The notes beneath the pieces are model-generated. The model was given only the letters and a program-made list of their open reading frames with translations, was not told where the DNA came from and made no database searches. A stretch of DNA of 64,000 nt from Amoebophrya sp. A120 (taxonomy: Eukaryota; Sar; Dinophyceae; Syndiniales; Amoebophryaceae): the NCBI GenBank assembly GCA_905178155.1, contig CAJINV010000004.1:280969-344968 (forward strand), read 5' to 3'. A program made the position numbers and the translations under genes. The stretch's first letter is position 1, and every line of letters starts with the position of its first letter. This document shows, piece after piece, positions 1-12,100 of this stretch.

Positions 1-199
1 ATCAGGGACGCCCTCCCATAGTTTCCCAACACGAAACGCGCATTTTTCTGCTGCTGTTTGGCCTTTCGGAATGATGTCTAGATGTCGTGCAAACCGCAAC
101 ACCAGGGCAAGAGTTAACTTCTTGAATTCAGTTTGAAATCAGTTTGAAATGAAAGTACAAGACGAGCGGTCTGGAGTTAAGGGCCACACAAAAAAGATA
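1..199. mobile_element. Putative introner, right end only
   Basis: The frame of the first gene A exon is blocked by TAA at 198-200, and sequence matching gene B starts just after. The stretch ends in GATA at 199 like other elements. Its left end is outside the window, so the TIR cannot be tested. Confidence 0.35.
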
Positions 200-3100
200 A
201 ATGCGAATTTGCAGCATGGCAAAACAGGCGGAGCAAGAGGCTTTTGCACCCTCATATGGGAAGCCAGTCCACCTTCTGAACGTAGAAGACGGCGACCTCT
301 TTTTCGCGGATCCAGGCGCCATGGCGTGTTATGCGAGGCAAATATGGTTGGGCCTGCTGGAGCGAAAACTTTTGATGCGGATTTCGAAGTAGGCATGTAA
401 AAAATTGTGTTGCAGCATACTCAGCGAACGATGTCGGATTTTTATGTTCACGAGAAGGCATTTCCATTTCTCTTGCAGGCTAGCTATGGAGAAGCTTTGA
501 GAGGACTTGTGATGCTCCGTGCACATTTTTCCAGAGCCTGATGCAGAAGCAAAAACTGCATGACAAACTTTCGCTGTCTTTCAGGCGGCCGATAAATATT
601 TGGAACGCATACTGATCCCGACGGAGTAATGTTCTCCGGTACGTCCCTGGATTGCGAACGCGTTGGGTTGTATCAAATGCAAATATTCCAAAGCTGCTGG
701 AGAGTTGCGGTCCTGAACTGTGGATGATAAAAGCAGTTTCGAATGCAAGCACGTACTAGCGTGACAAATTTGCGGAAGGCTCTGTCACACACAATGCGCA
801 TCAGAAGCTATGTTTTTGCTGTGGCTTTTCTTGGTCCTGCAACAGTACAAATATTACAGAAAAAATATATAATGTAAAGACGAAGAAAGACTGGCATTTA
901 TGAATGCAACAAGTTCCAACTACTTTCCAGACCCAGACGCAGGCACTTTTGCAATGCATAGGCTGACTTTGTTTCGGGCCTACGCAACCAGCAGCTGGCC
1001 CATGCAGTTTGATTTGGGAACATATGGAAATTTCAAGCACTATTTTTCTTGCTGTTACATGATTTGCCATGTTGCAAAATTACGATCAGCCTCTACACGA
1101 TCAAGCTGCTTCGCGCGGCTTGTATGTTGAAGCGCCAAACAGAATGAAGATCTGCTTCGTAAAAATGCAAGACGTACAAGCGGCGCCCGCGCCCCTGCTA
1201 TTTTTGCGCCGCAAACCCAAACTCATGTGAAAAGGTATCAAGCATAACGCTTGAGATCTCCATAGAGCAACAGAGTGTGCGACCGCGACTACGTTCCCGG
1301 TCGGGTGCAGCATGCGGGTCGGGGCCGAGGGTGACAACACAAACAACTACCGGGCTTACTACAACCGGGCCTATATGAAGCCTGCAAACTTCGAAGCCTA
1401 CGCGGACGGGACTTGCGTGCCGCAAAGTTTCATGCCGGTCTGTTCGATGCCGGGCTATCCGGGGAGAATCAAGTATGAGCACGCCAGGTAGGAAATCCTC
1501 AAAATAAAAAGCAAGAAAGTTGGTGACTCCAAGACGACAGCACCAATTGAGGCCGCCATTTCGAACCGGCGAGGGGGAGCTGTGTGTCCGGGAAATGAGG
1601 AGAAATTGCGCAATCCCCCCAGCCCACCCTCATCTATTTTTAGACATGCAAAAATACAAAAACAAACGCATGTCTTGCCTTTGGGCCGTGTGTGAGTCAC
1701 AAACCATAAACAGGATCACAGTCCGCGAGCGGATTTGTCATGCGGAAGTTACGTTTCATTCTGTCGTTGCTTGTGTTGCTGTTCATGCCCTTCAAACGAG
1801 GGCTTATTGCTATTGGACGCGTTGTGAACTCGTATCAAAAGATAAGGAGGGGCGCAGCTTCAAGATTTTTCGGATTGTAGAAACCATGAGACAATAAATT
1901 ACGCAGCTGGCATTTGGGGTTTCCATTCTGAGTGAAACGAGCTGGCAAACCCCAAGGTGTGACGCAGCTGGCTCTGAGCTCTTCTGGCCTTCCTGGACAG
2001 CTGCAGGTGGCAGCGCCTTGAGTTTCTCCGGCCGTGAAAAACTTTACGAAGAGCGGCGCAGCTTTAAGACTTTCCGGTCGTGCAAGGAAAACTACCAAGC
2101 ACAGGGCACCGTGGCGGGTTCGTAGACGTTGCGACGCAGCTGCTGCGAGCTGTTTCGGCCCGGGAAAAGTGTCTCTCCGAGGGGTTCCACAGCTTTGCGT
2201 CGTCCCTTCCTCGAGGCACACGGTGCTCAACCAACGCCGAGCGGGAAAGCAGGTGCGTTGGGACAATCGGCGGGCCGCCAAGCAGACCGCGGCCAGTCAT
2301 ATCGGTCAGCCCCTCGCATAAAACGCTCGCCCGCATATCCCGCATGGCGCGGTCAGGTTTCGGGTTTTTGTTTTGCCGCTCGGGCCTATTTGTCATGCCG
2401 AACGAAACTCGAGAAAGGCGCGGCCAGTTGGGCGCAGGGTATATATTGCCGGCCTCGGTTTTGGGTTCGTTCTGGCGCAGGATATTTTCCGGGGCATGTA
2501 GTTTTCGGGTGTGCCATACGATGGCGCCCGGCTCCCATGATCGGATTTGGCACAAAGTCCGCCGGAAGGCAAAGCCCCACATAGTGCATTCACCCAGGCT
2601 GGCGCGGCTGTTGCTGTGTCTGTGGTCTTCGATGGACAAGGTTGACGGAGTTGCCCTAGGGCCTTTCAGGAGGCGCCCCGCCCGCGGGTGCACACACAGA
2701 GCCCCAGCCCGTGAGAGTATGCTCCATGCCGCGAGTGTTACGCCCCGGAGCACAGGTTGGTAGTCCGCTGCCTGTACTAGCGTCGCCATTTTTTTCATGG
2801 GGCAAACGCAAAGCAATTGCGGGCACACTCGGAAATAAAGCTGCAGGGCGCATTTTGTTGAGCGCCGATGCCGGCGCCACACGCTTGCAGGCGGCCCTGT
2901 TGTGGGCAATTGTGCCTGAATTCTGTAAGGGGGTGCCTTTAGCGGCGGCGAGCGGTTTCTTCAATGTGCTAAAAAGGAAAACGGCGCAGGCCCTACGCAC
3001 GCCAGGGCCATCACCTTCCCAGGCGGCGAGGAGAGGACGCAAGTTCGCAAAAATCCAGAGGGCGCCGCCATGTCCGACCTGCGCCGAGCGATAGGTCGCC

Positions 3101-6100
3101 GCGCGGGGGTCGACTCAGTTCCGCGCCGTGTCCAGCTTGTTTATGATGCCTAAACCCGGAGACGGCGCCAGCTGGGCCCGTCATGCATGTTAAGGAGGCG
3201 CGTTGCAAATTTTTCTGAGGCTCAGAGAAGTCAATCTGTCCGCTGCTGCTGAGGACAAGCGCGCCGCGGATTTCTATCGTGATTGCCTGCCAGCAGCATC
3301 AACGCCATTCCGTGTCTGTCTCGCCCCCTCGTGCCTTCCTTCTTTCACAGCCAGCCGCTTCGGCGGTGGGCGTGTTGGTCGCTCGCTTTGCATCGTTGCG
3401 CGTGTCTTTTCATGGAAGTCAGAACCTACTTGCTTTTCCAGTTTGGGAATTTCCTAACGGACGCTTCCACAGCAAGTACAGGCTCGCCGCCGGCAACAAC
3501 CCTAAAGAAAACGGCAGCTGCAAGGAGATTGCCGCACTCACGGGACGAGCCTGGCGCCCTATCACGAATAGCCACCATTGCGGTCTCGCGGCGCAGGAGA
3601 TAAAAACAGAAAACACGGAACCTAAAATTGAGCCTGAAGAATTTCGGAACAAGATTCTAACGGAGCCTAAAATGGACGGCGTTGACGATAACGAGGCGAA
3701 CTGTAAGCGGGATCGATGCCTGCCGCACACGTATATTCGCGACCGCCCGGGGGGCTGCTATTGCTCGGGCACGACCGGGCAGTGCCATTTCAATAATGGT
3801 GGCTTCGACCGTGATGAGCCAAAGGCGTGGCATGCCATAGGGTATGTTCCGTTGTGCTTTTTGAATGACGACACCTTGCCTGCGGGTGCAGCTGCGGCGA
3901 CAGCGACGAACGCTAAGTATCTTGTGACGGCCGGCTCGCTATCAAAATGAAAAACCTAAACCCCCCTTCCCCATGTTCAAGCGAAATCTGTGATGCGCCG
4001 CGATTTCTGTCCAGAAAGCAGCTTTGTCTTCCGCAGAAGTGGGGTACTGATGCAGGCGGATAAGAATCTGGGGTGGGGTCATTTTCGCGTAGACGCTTAG
4101 CATGAGAGCAGACGCCGGGGCGGGGGGACGGCGCAACAGCATTTGAACTACAACACAACAAATCCCCTGCATATGAATGAATGAATTAATGCACCGGCTC
4201 CGCTGCATCTGGACAATTTACCTTCTTGCAAGACAGGGCACCACGCGATCTGCGACCACAAAAGGGCGCCGCAGATCTTCAGAGGCGTGCTCTGTCATTT
4301 CGGGCCGGGGGGATTTTCCTTACGATACTCGCCTGTGGGAGTTGCTGTGTATCGTGGCGCCGCCGCGGTGGTGCCTGACGATGGACCGGGAGCTCCCGCG
4401 AAATGCGTGCATCCAGGCATCCGATTTTTCCTACGCTGCTGCTCTGACCGCGCAACCCACGTGCCTATGTCTGCGTATGGCTGCGACGACAAGACGGAGG
4501 ACGACAACGGCGTTACCTGTGCTCGGTGCCGCGGACCCTTCTATGATGATACCAACGGAGATCAATTTCTGACCAGCAGTGATGCGCAAAACACCGAGGC
4601 CAGCGGCACTGTCACCTTTCCCTGGACCAGCATGGGACCCGGGCACACGTTGCACACCGCGAAGGCTTACTGCGAAGCGCAGACCTTCGAGGGAACGAAT
4701 CTGCGCCTTTGTACAGACGACGACCTCTTTGACGGACGTGGAGTTCCCGAGAACGATGACTGCGGATTCCATGGGCGGCACATATGGACGCAGACCATGT
4801 GCGAATCCGAAAGTGTTGGCAAAGTGTCGCTGCGGCAAAGTGAAGCGCCACTCACCGGCAACTTTGAAGTGGAAGGCAAGCTCACGATCGGGGAGAAGGA
4901 GAACAACTATGTGACACAATTTACATTGGAGAGGGGAAACCCGAACTCGTTTGATGTGATCTTCCCACACGTGCTCCCTCGGAGCCGCAGGTTCGAGATG
5001 GTGTTCACCCAGCTTCCGGACAACGGCGCAGAAGTCTTCATCCCTTTCGAGGAGGCAAATCTGTACTACATCACAACGGCGGCAGGTTACTCCAGTGACG
5101 CACCAATCACTTGTCCCTACTACAACTCAATGAATTTGGGTTGCGCCGCGCTCTATCAAATGTAAAAGTGTCTGGGTCTGTAAGAATGCAACTTGTCACG
5201 CTAAATCTGAAGCATGCAAAAATCTGTGTTGCATGATTACCAAAAGTCAACCAGTTTTGACCAAGTCGAGAGCGAGTTTCTCACGCAGGATAAGCATGAG
5301 AGCGCTCGCACAGAATCTGTCATGCTACGTTCTGCATTCCAGACCTCGTGGGTCATGGAAAAGCTGCATGACAAACAAGGTCCGAGCACGGGGACAGAGT
5401 CCCCGTGCGGCGACCTTCCGGCATTACATTTGTCTGCGCGGTGGCACTGGCCAGGCAGGTCGCCTGCAGCTAGGTATCTCGGTGCGCCTTGCATTCACTG
5501 ACCCGCGACGGGCCTGCGGACGCGGCCCCCTTGCTTGCGCGCACTAGATTCATTAGCCTGCCGCGCGCAAAGATAAAAGAAAAGAAGAAACTAACTGGCG
5601 CGTGCCGGGCCGGGAGCCGGCCCCCAGGTCATGACGCGGCGACAGAGTCCCCGCACTGCCCTGGGGCTTTTCTCTGCCCCTTCCATCCTCGGCCGCGCGG
5701 TGTGGTGTCCGGGGAGTGTTCGTAGCTAGCCCCCTTGGCCGCACGTTCGTTGTCCGGGAACGAAGCGCCCAAAGCTGGCCCCTAGGCCATGACACGGGGA
5801 CCGAGCAGTCCCCGCGCTGGCCTGGGGCTTTCGCCCCTAACTTGGCCGCACGGTGTCGCCGGGGAGCGCCTGCAGCTGGCCCCTAGGCCATGGCGCGGGG
5901 ACCGAGTCCCCGCGCTGGCCTAGGGCTTTCGCCCCTTGGCAGCACGGCGTCCGGGAAGCGCTTACAGCTGGCCCCTAGGCAATGGCGCGGGGGCAGAGAG
6001 GGTCCCCGCGTGCGCTGGCCTAGGCAGGGCTTTCGCCCTTTTGCCGCACGGCGTCGCGGGAAGTGCTGCGAGCCAGCCCCTAGGCCATGGCGCGGGGGCC

Positions 6101-9100
6101 GAGTCCCCGCGCTGCCCTAAGGGTTCGCTTCGCCCCGCCCTTGGCCGCGCGCGCGGTGTCCGGGAAGCGCGCACAGCTGGCCCCTAGTCCATGACGCGGG
6201 GCCCCACCGAGCCCCCGCGCTGGCCTAGGGCTTTCGCCCCTTGGCTACACGTTGTCCGGGAAGCGCCCTCAGCTGGCCCCTAGGCCATGACGCGGAGACC
6301 GAGTCCCCGCGCTGGCTTAGGGCTTTCGCCCCTTGGCCGCACGGTGTCCGGGAAGCGCCGACAGCTTGCCCCTAGTCCATGACGCGGGGACCGAGTCCCC
6401 GCGCTGGCCTAGGGCTTTCGCCCCTTGGCCACACCTCGCCCGGGACGGATGGAAACGCCAACAGCTGGCCCCTAGACCATGACGCGGGGACCGAGTCCCC
6501 GCGCTGGCCTAGGACTTTCGCCCCTTGGCCGCACGGTGTCCGGGAGGCGCTCCCAGCTGGCCCCTAGGCTATGACGCGGGGGCCCACCGAGTCCCCGCGC
6601 TGGCCTAGGGCTTTCGCACGCCCCTTGGCCGAACGGTGTCCGGGAAGCGCGCGCACAGCCACAGCTGGCCCCTAGGCCATGACGCGGGGACCGAGTCCCC
6701 GCGCTGGCCTAGGGCTTTCGCCCCTTGGCCACACCGTGCCCGGGACACGCCAACAGCTGGCCCCTAGGCCATGACGCGGGGACCGAGTCCCCGCGCTGGC
6801 CTAGGACTTTCGCCCCTTGGCCGCACGGTGTCCGGGAAGCGCTCACAGCTGGCCCCTAGGCCATGACGCGGGGACCGAGTCCCCGCGCTGGCCTAGGGTT
6901 TTCGCCCCTTGGCCACACCATGCCCGGGAAACGCCAACAGCTGGCCCCTAGGCCATGGCGCGGGGACCGAGTCCCCGCGCTGGCCTAGGACTTTCGCCCC
7001 TTGGCCGCACGGTGTCCGGGAAGCGCTTACAGCTGGCCCCTAGGCCATGACGCGGGGACCGAGTCCCCGCGCTGGCCTAGGGCTTTCGCCCCTTCCTTGG
7101 CCGCACGGTCTCGCGTGACAGACTGGGCTTCGGCTCCAAACCTCACATGGCAAAGTCCGAAAGTTTGGCCGGGGTGTGTCCGAAAGTCTGCCCGGGGTGT
7201 GTCCGAAAGTCTGCACGGGGTGTGTCTGGGGTATGTTCGGACTTTTTGCCTGGGGTATGTTCGGGGGTCTGTCTGGGGTGTGTCTGGGGTATGTTTATGC
7301 CCCACCTGTTGGCTTTTCGGCAAAAAATTGCAGTCCGCTCGTGATTGAGGAGCATTTGCATACCCCTGACACACCCCCGAGCATACCCCTCGCCTGCATT
7401 TTTGACCAGCTGCTGCAGTTTAGATAGTAATCTCGCAATCTTCCAGACCCAGACATTTTTGCATTTGATACTCTCCGCAAAGGGGTCGTCTCGGTTGTCG
7501 GCCCGAACCAGGTGCTCAAGTTTGAACAGAAGGCCAGCGTGCGCACGATGCCTGGTGCTTTGAGCGAGTCCTTCGATTATCCCCCACAGTGTATTATCAA
7601 ATGCAAATGTGTCTGGGTCCGGGAGTGTCAGGCATATTCTGTATGACAGCCCATGATTATGATGCCTGTAATGCATGACCTAGCATCACAGATTTTGAAA
7701 GGACTTCCTGATACCTATTCCGCATGAGAAATGCCCTCTCCACGTAACACAAACTGGGCTCCTGTTGCTGGTCATGCGGTACAGATTTTTTTCGAGTCCA
7801 AAGACAGCATCACAGATTGCAACCTTCCAGACCCAGACACTTGTGTAGTTGATATGTACGAACCGTGAACAAAAGCCGGCCAACGTACGGTGCTGTAGTT
7901 GGAACGGGTTCCAACGTCTGGACGACGCATCGGCGGATTATGGAACTGTCAGGATCGAAATAGACAAGGTCGAAAATAATTTTGTAATGCATAAAATGTA
8001 GGAGTAGGGCACGTATGGCCTGTGTTGGGAGCAGGCAATAAATGCGACCGATTGCATTTGCAAGCCTGTTTGCGGGGAGACAATGCGCTGCCAGAGTAGC
8101 ATGACGGGAGCAGTCTTCTTTGCCCAAACAGCACCACGCACGGGATTTTGCCGCTCCCGAAATTTGTCACGCGCAAATTAGGAACTGCGTTCCAATTGCG
8201 TCGGTTTTATGCGTCAGAAATGATTTCGATTTTGGTGATTTCGATCCTGACGATTCCATACGGATACGGTCAAGTTTAGTGTCCGGCTGGACATGCGGCT
8301 GTACGCAGGGCAACGGGAATCGAAGGGGTGCAGCGGCTTGCGGGGGCGTTCCTACAACGACGCAATCGAAATTTGCGAGTACTTCGGGTTTACGCTGTGC
8401 ACCGAAGTCGAGGTCAAGGGGGGGTTTAGCCAAGACACGGGGTGCGGCTTCGATGCCAGTCGAATTTGGACCAATACCGCCTGCGACCCCGCGGAGCTAC
8501 CCTGGTACCTGAACGATGTAGACGCGAACCCCGTTCCGAGGAACGAGATGATCTTCCTCGCAGATGCGCACCTGACCTGCAAAAGGGCGGAGAGTGGCGT
8601 GGACCACGCGTTTTACGCAAAAACCGACTACGTGGACATCAGTGCTTACACGCCCGAGGGCCCCAACAAGTCCTACGCAGCGGGGGCGCTCAACGAGGCC
8701 CTCTCGAAGTGCCTTCAGGACGAAAGCTGCTGCTACGTGAACGCGGCCGGATACTCGCAGAGTGCCGAGCAGTTCATTCGAAGCTACGTGGTGCGGCCTA
8801 GCTACATGAGGCTGGAGTGCACCTTCACATATGGCCCTTTTGGGGATGAAACCTACATGGTGAGCTTTGCGAAGGCGCGATGCTTCGACTACATCTCAGA
8901 GGTCACCTACCTCGCGCGGGCGGACGGAAAGCAAGTCCCGGCAGGAACCAGCCGGGTGACCGGACTGGTGACGGCGGCGAGCGCCCGAGCGCTGCCCCTG
9001 GAGGGTTGGGGACAATGGGCTTACGCCGCCACGAAGTGCTGGGCAGATCCGGCACTATCAATGGAAGTGTATGCGAACCACATGTGCGACGGCATGACTT

Positions 9101-12100
9101 ATTTCAGCAAGGTCAACAAGGAGGGCTCGCGGGCGGCTTTTGGCGGGTACCCGGTTCGCCCAGGCCCGAATGTGGGCAGCTGCGTGGACACCTGTGCTCT
9201 CGAGTCGTACTTTGAAATTGCGCGCACGGTTTCTGCGCATGGTACCCGATATGTGTCCTTTTGCATGGGCTCCGAGCAGATGAGCCGGCGGCTGGAGCAG
9301 TGGGAAAGGATAGGAGGTGCGGAAGGGTCCGGCAACTGCGACGCCGAGGCCGCCGGAGACCCGGACGGGCAGTGGAGTTGGGTATTCCAGAAGGTCGGCA
9401 ACCCAGACGAAAAGTTCGAGGAACTGACCACCACGACGACCCCGGAGCCGGATTTGGGAGTGCCCGGCCCGGTTTTGTGGAAATTTACGCGAATGACCAA
9501 GATGCCGGGATTTAGTGGCGGGTGCTCGTACGATGAGGGCGCGGTGGAGGTGTTGAAGTCTCCCTTCTTTGAGATGCAGTTCGGGTTGCATTGGGAGGAT
9601 GCGGTCGATGCGGACACGGGCAACATGGACTTTCGCACTGCGGTGGCCTTTTGCAAGGTACTCTACGACTGTGCGTACGTAGTGGAGGAAACCACTGAGG
9701 GCGGATCCGGGCCGGAGGAGGACCAGTGCAACCTGCTGCGGATGAGCACCACTAATGGACCCGAGGAAGAGACAGCGCTCGAGACCGACCCGAAACAGGT
9801 CAACGGAGCATGGAACGAGGTCAATGCGCTGAAATACGCGCCGGTCGACGTACCTGGCGAGCGGATAGTTGGCCTGCCAAAGTCCGTGATGCTCCCCTGG
9901 GAAACAGTAGCGGAAGTGGTCGATGACGCGGGCAACGTAAAACTAGAGGACAAGGAAACCAAGTGCCTAAAGCGCGATATACGCAACAAGGATGGCCCCC
10001 CGGAGGTGCGCCACAGATATACAAATTCGGACTTTGAAGACAACAATAAAGCCAGCTGCCTCCGCGCCTTTCGGATCTGCCGATCGGAGCGCATGATTGC
10101 CGATCCTGCCGGCATGCGGTGTGGTCTGATGAAGAAGGAAATTGATGTGAAACTCGCTACCGGGCATCATCCCTACCTTTCCGCGACTTTGCAGCCGTAC
10201 ATAAGGACCGGGTCTGTTCTATGGACTTCTTAAACGTTACATTCTCAGCTGTTACATGATTTGTCATGCAAAATCGCCATCAGCCACACCACGACCAAGC
10301 TACTCCGCACGACAAAATCTCGAAGGGCTAAACAACATTCAACATTGAAATCTGTGCCGAATTTGTAATGCGAATAGTGCAAGCTTGCCCCTTTCAGTGT
10401 TTCTGTTCTTGCATCAAAAATTGATGTAACAGTTGAGAGTGCAACATTTGAGAACTCCATATGTTCTGAACGAGCATTGTCTCGTCTACGACTCCCTGGG
10501 CGAATATCCACAAAAAAACAACCATGCCCATCCAGTTTGTCATGCAAAATATGCATAGAGTCCAGTGTTTGTCATGCATAGAATGGATGGGGATGGTTGT
10601 TTTTTCCGGGATAGCGAAGCGTTTCATGCCTGCGTAGGGAAACCCGGCTGTGCTTACATCTACGACCAATTGTGCCACTCCGCCCTGTATAAAAAGCAAA
10701 TACGTCGTCTGGGTCTGGAAGAGTGCAGATTAGACGCCATGCTTCCTTAAAATCCGGAAAAGAACTTGATCTCGCTTTCGTGACTAGCAAAATACAAATG
10801 CTAACCGTTTTTTGTAGTGCGAAGATTTCTACTCCTGTGGAGGAGCGACGGAGACAAGAAGTCTTGCACGGTATAGGTAGAAAATTATGTGCGTTAAGAC
10901 TTAAATAATACAGCAACTCCTTGCATTGCTTTTCCAGGCCCGGGTATTTTCTAATCCATATCCTGCGTGGGTCTCCAACGAAAACCGTGTGGTTATGAGA
11001 GTACAGAACTCCTTCTCCGAGCCCCTATTTGTGTGGCACGAACGGTAATGAAACCACCAATACATGGATGCTGTGGATGATATTGATATGCTCATGACGA
11101 GCTCAGTGTAGCATGGTTTGGGCTTCCAAAAGTTGTAATGCAAGAAACTACAGTGCCACAGGCGAGGCACAGACAAGACGAGGCAGCAGATGGCTTTGCA
11201 ATTTAGCATGGCACATGAGTGGGAGGGGGATGCTGTGTACCGTTATAGTGGTCCGACGATGACCAGGCCCTGAAAGATATGGAAGCGCCAGGCTTGTTGA
11301 TGAAATCGACTTTAACGATTTGCAGCACACACCTAAGAAACAGCGAATCAAAAAGTACTGCCTGGCTTGCCTAGAAGGCAAGTGAGCGCGATTGTAAGCC
11401 TGTTGAGGGCTAGCGATAGAGCTGTCGAAGCAGCACGAGAATGAAAAGCAGCCACCTGTGCGCCAGCAGGACGACAAACACGATATAGGTGCTGCCAAAA
11501 TTATTTATCGCGCGCCGCTCAAAAATTAGGGGCCCAGGAATAACTGGAGACGGTTTTACGTGTGGCGCCGCAGATTGCTGCAACTTTGTCGATTGCGGCG
11601 AGCCTGCCGCTTGCATAGCCGACCGGTTGCGAGTCGACGCCGGCATCCACTGGTACGTGTGCCCGCGATACGCCCTGCCAATATGTCTCGGTCTGGAATA
11701 TGACAACCGCAGACCTTTTTTACAGTGTTTCTATTTTCATACTGTATAGAAATAAATTGCTAGCTTTGCACAGGGACACAGAAGGTCTGGCCCTCCGCAA
11801 GCCTGAGTGTCCCAAGTTCATCTTCGGAGGTCGTTCCACAATGCGTAAGCCGCGTGACCGACGACCCCCGCTTTCGTTGGCAAGATGAAGCGGGCAACTT
11901 TTGCTCTTCAGCAGGCATGGTAGATTTTGATATCGTGCGACAAAGGTTGCATTTTTCCAGAGGACCCAGGGGACCTATTTGCACTTGATAAGCGATCGGT
12001 TAAGATGGAAGTTCCTGATCCGGAGCTTTCGCAGGTGATAGACGTGAACGAATTCACGGACTGCGCCCTGAAAGTGGAGCCGGAATATCCACTGCAAGCA

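Noticed and set aside
2064-2909. 281-aa minus-strand ORF
   Set aside because: It lies inside the intron element 1476-3473, opposite other equally long ORFs, with no recognisable motif.
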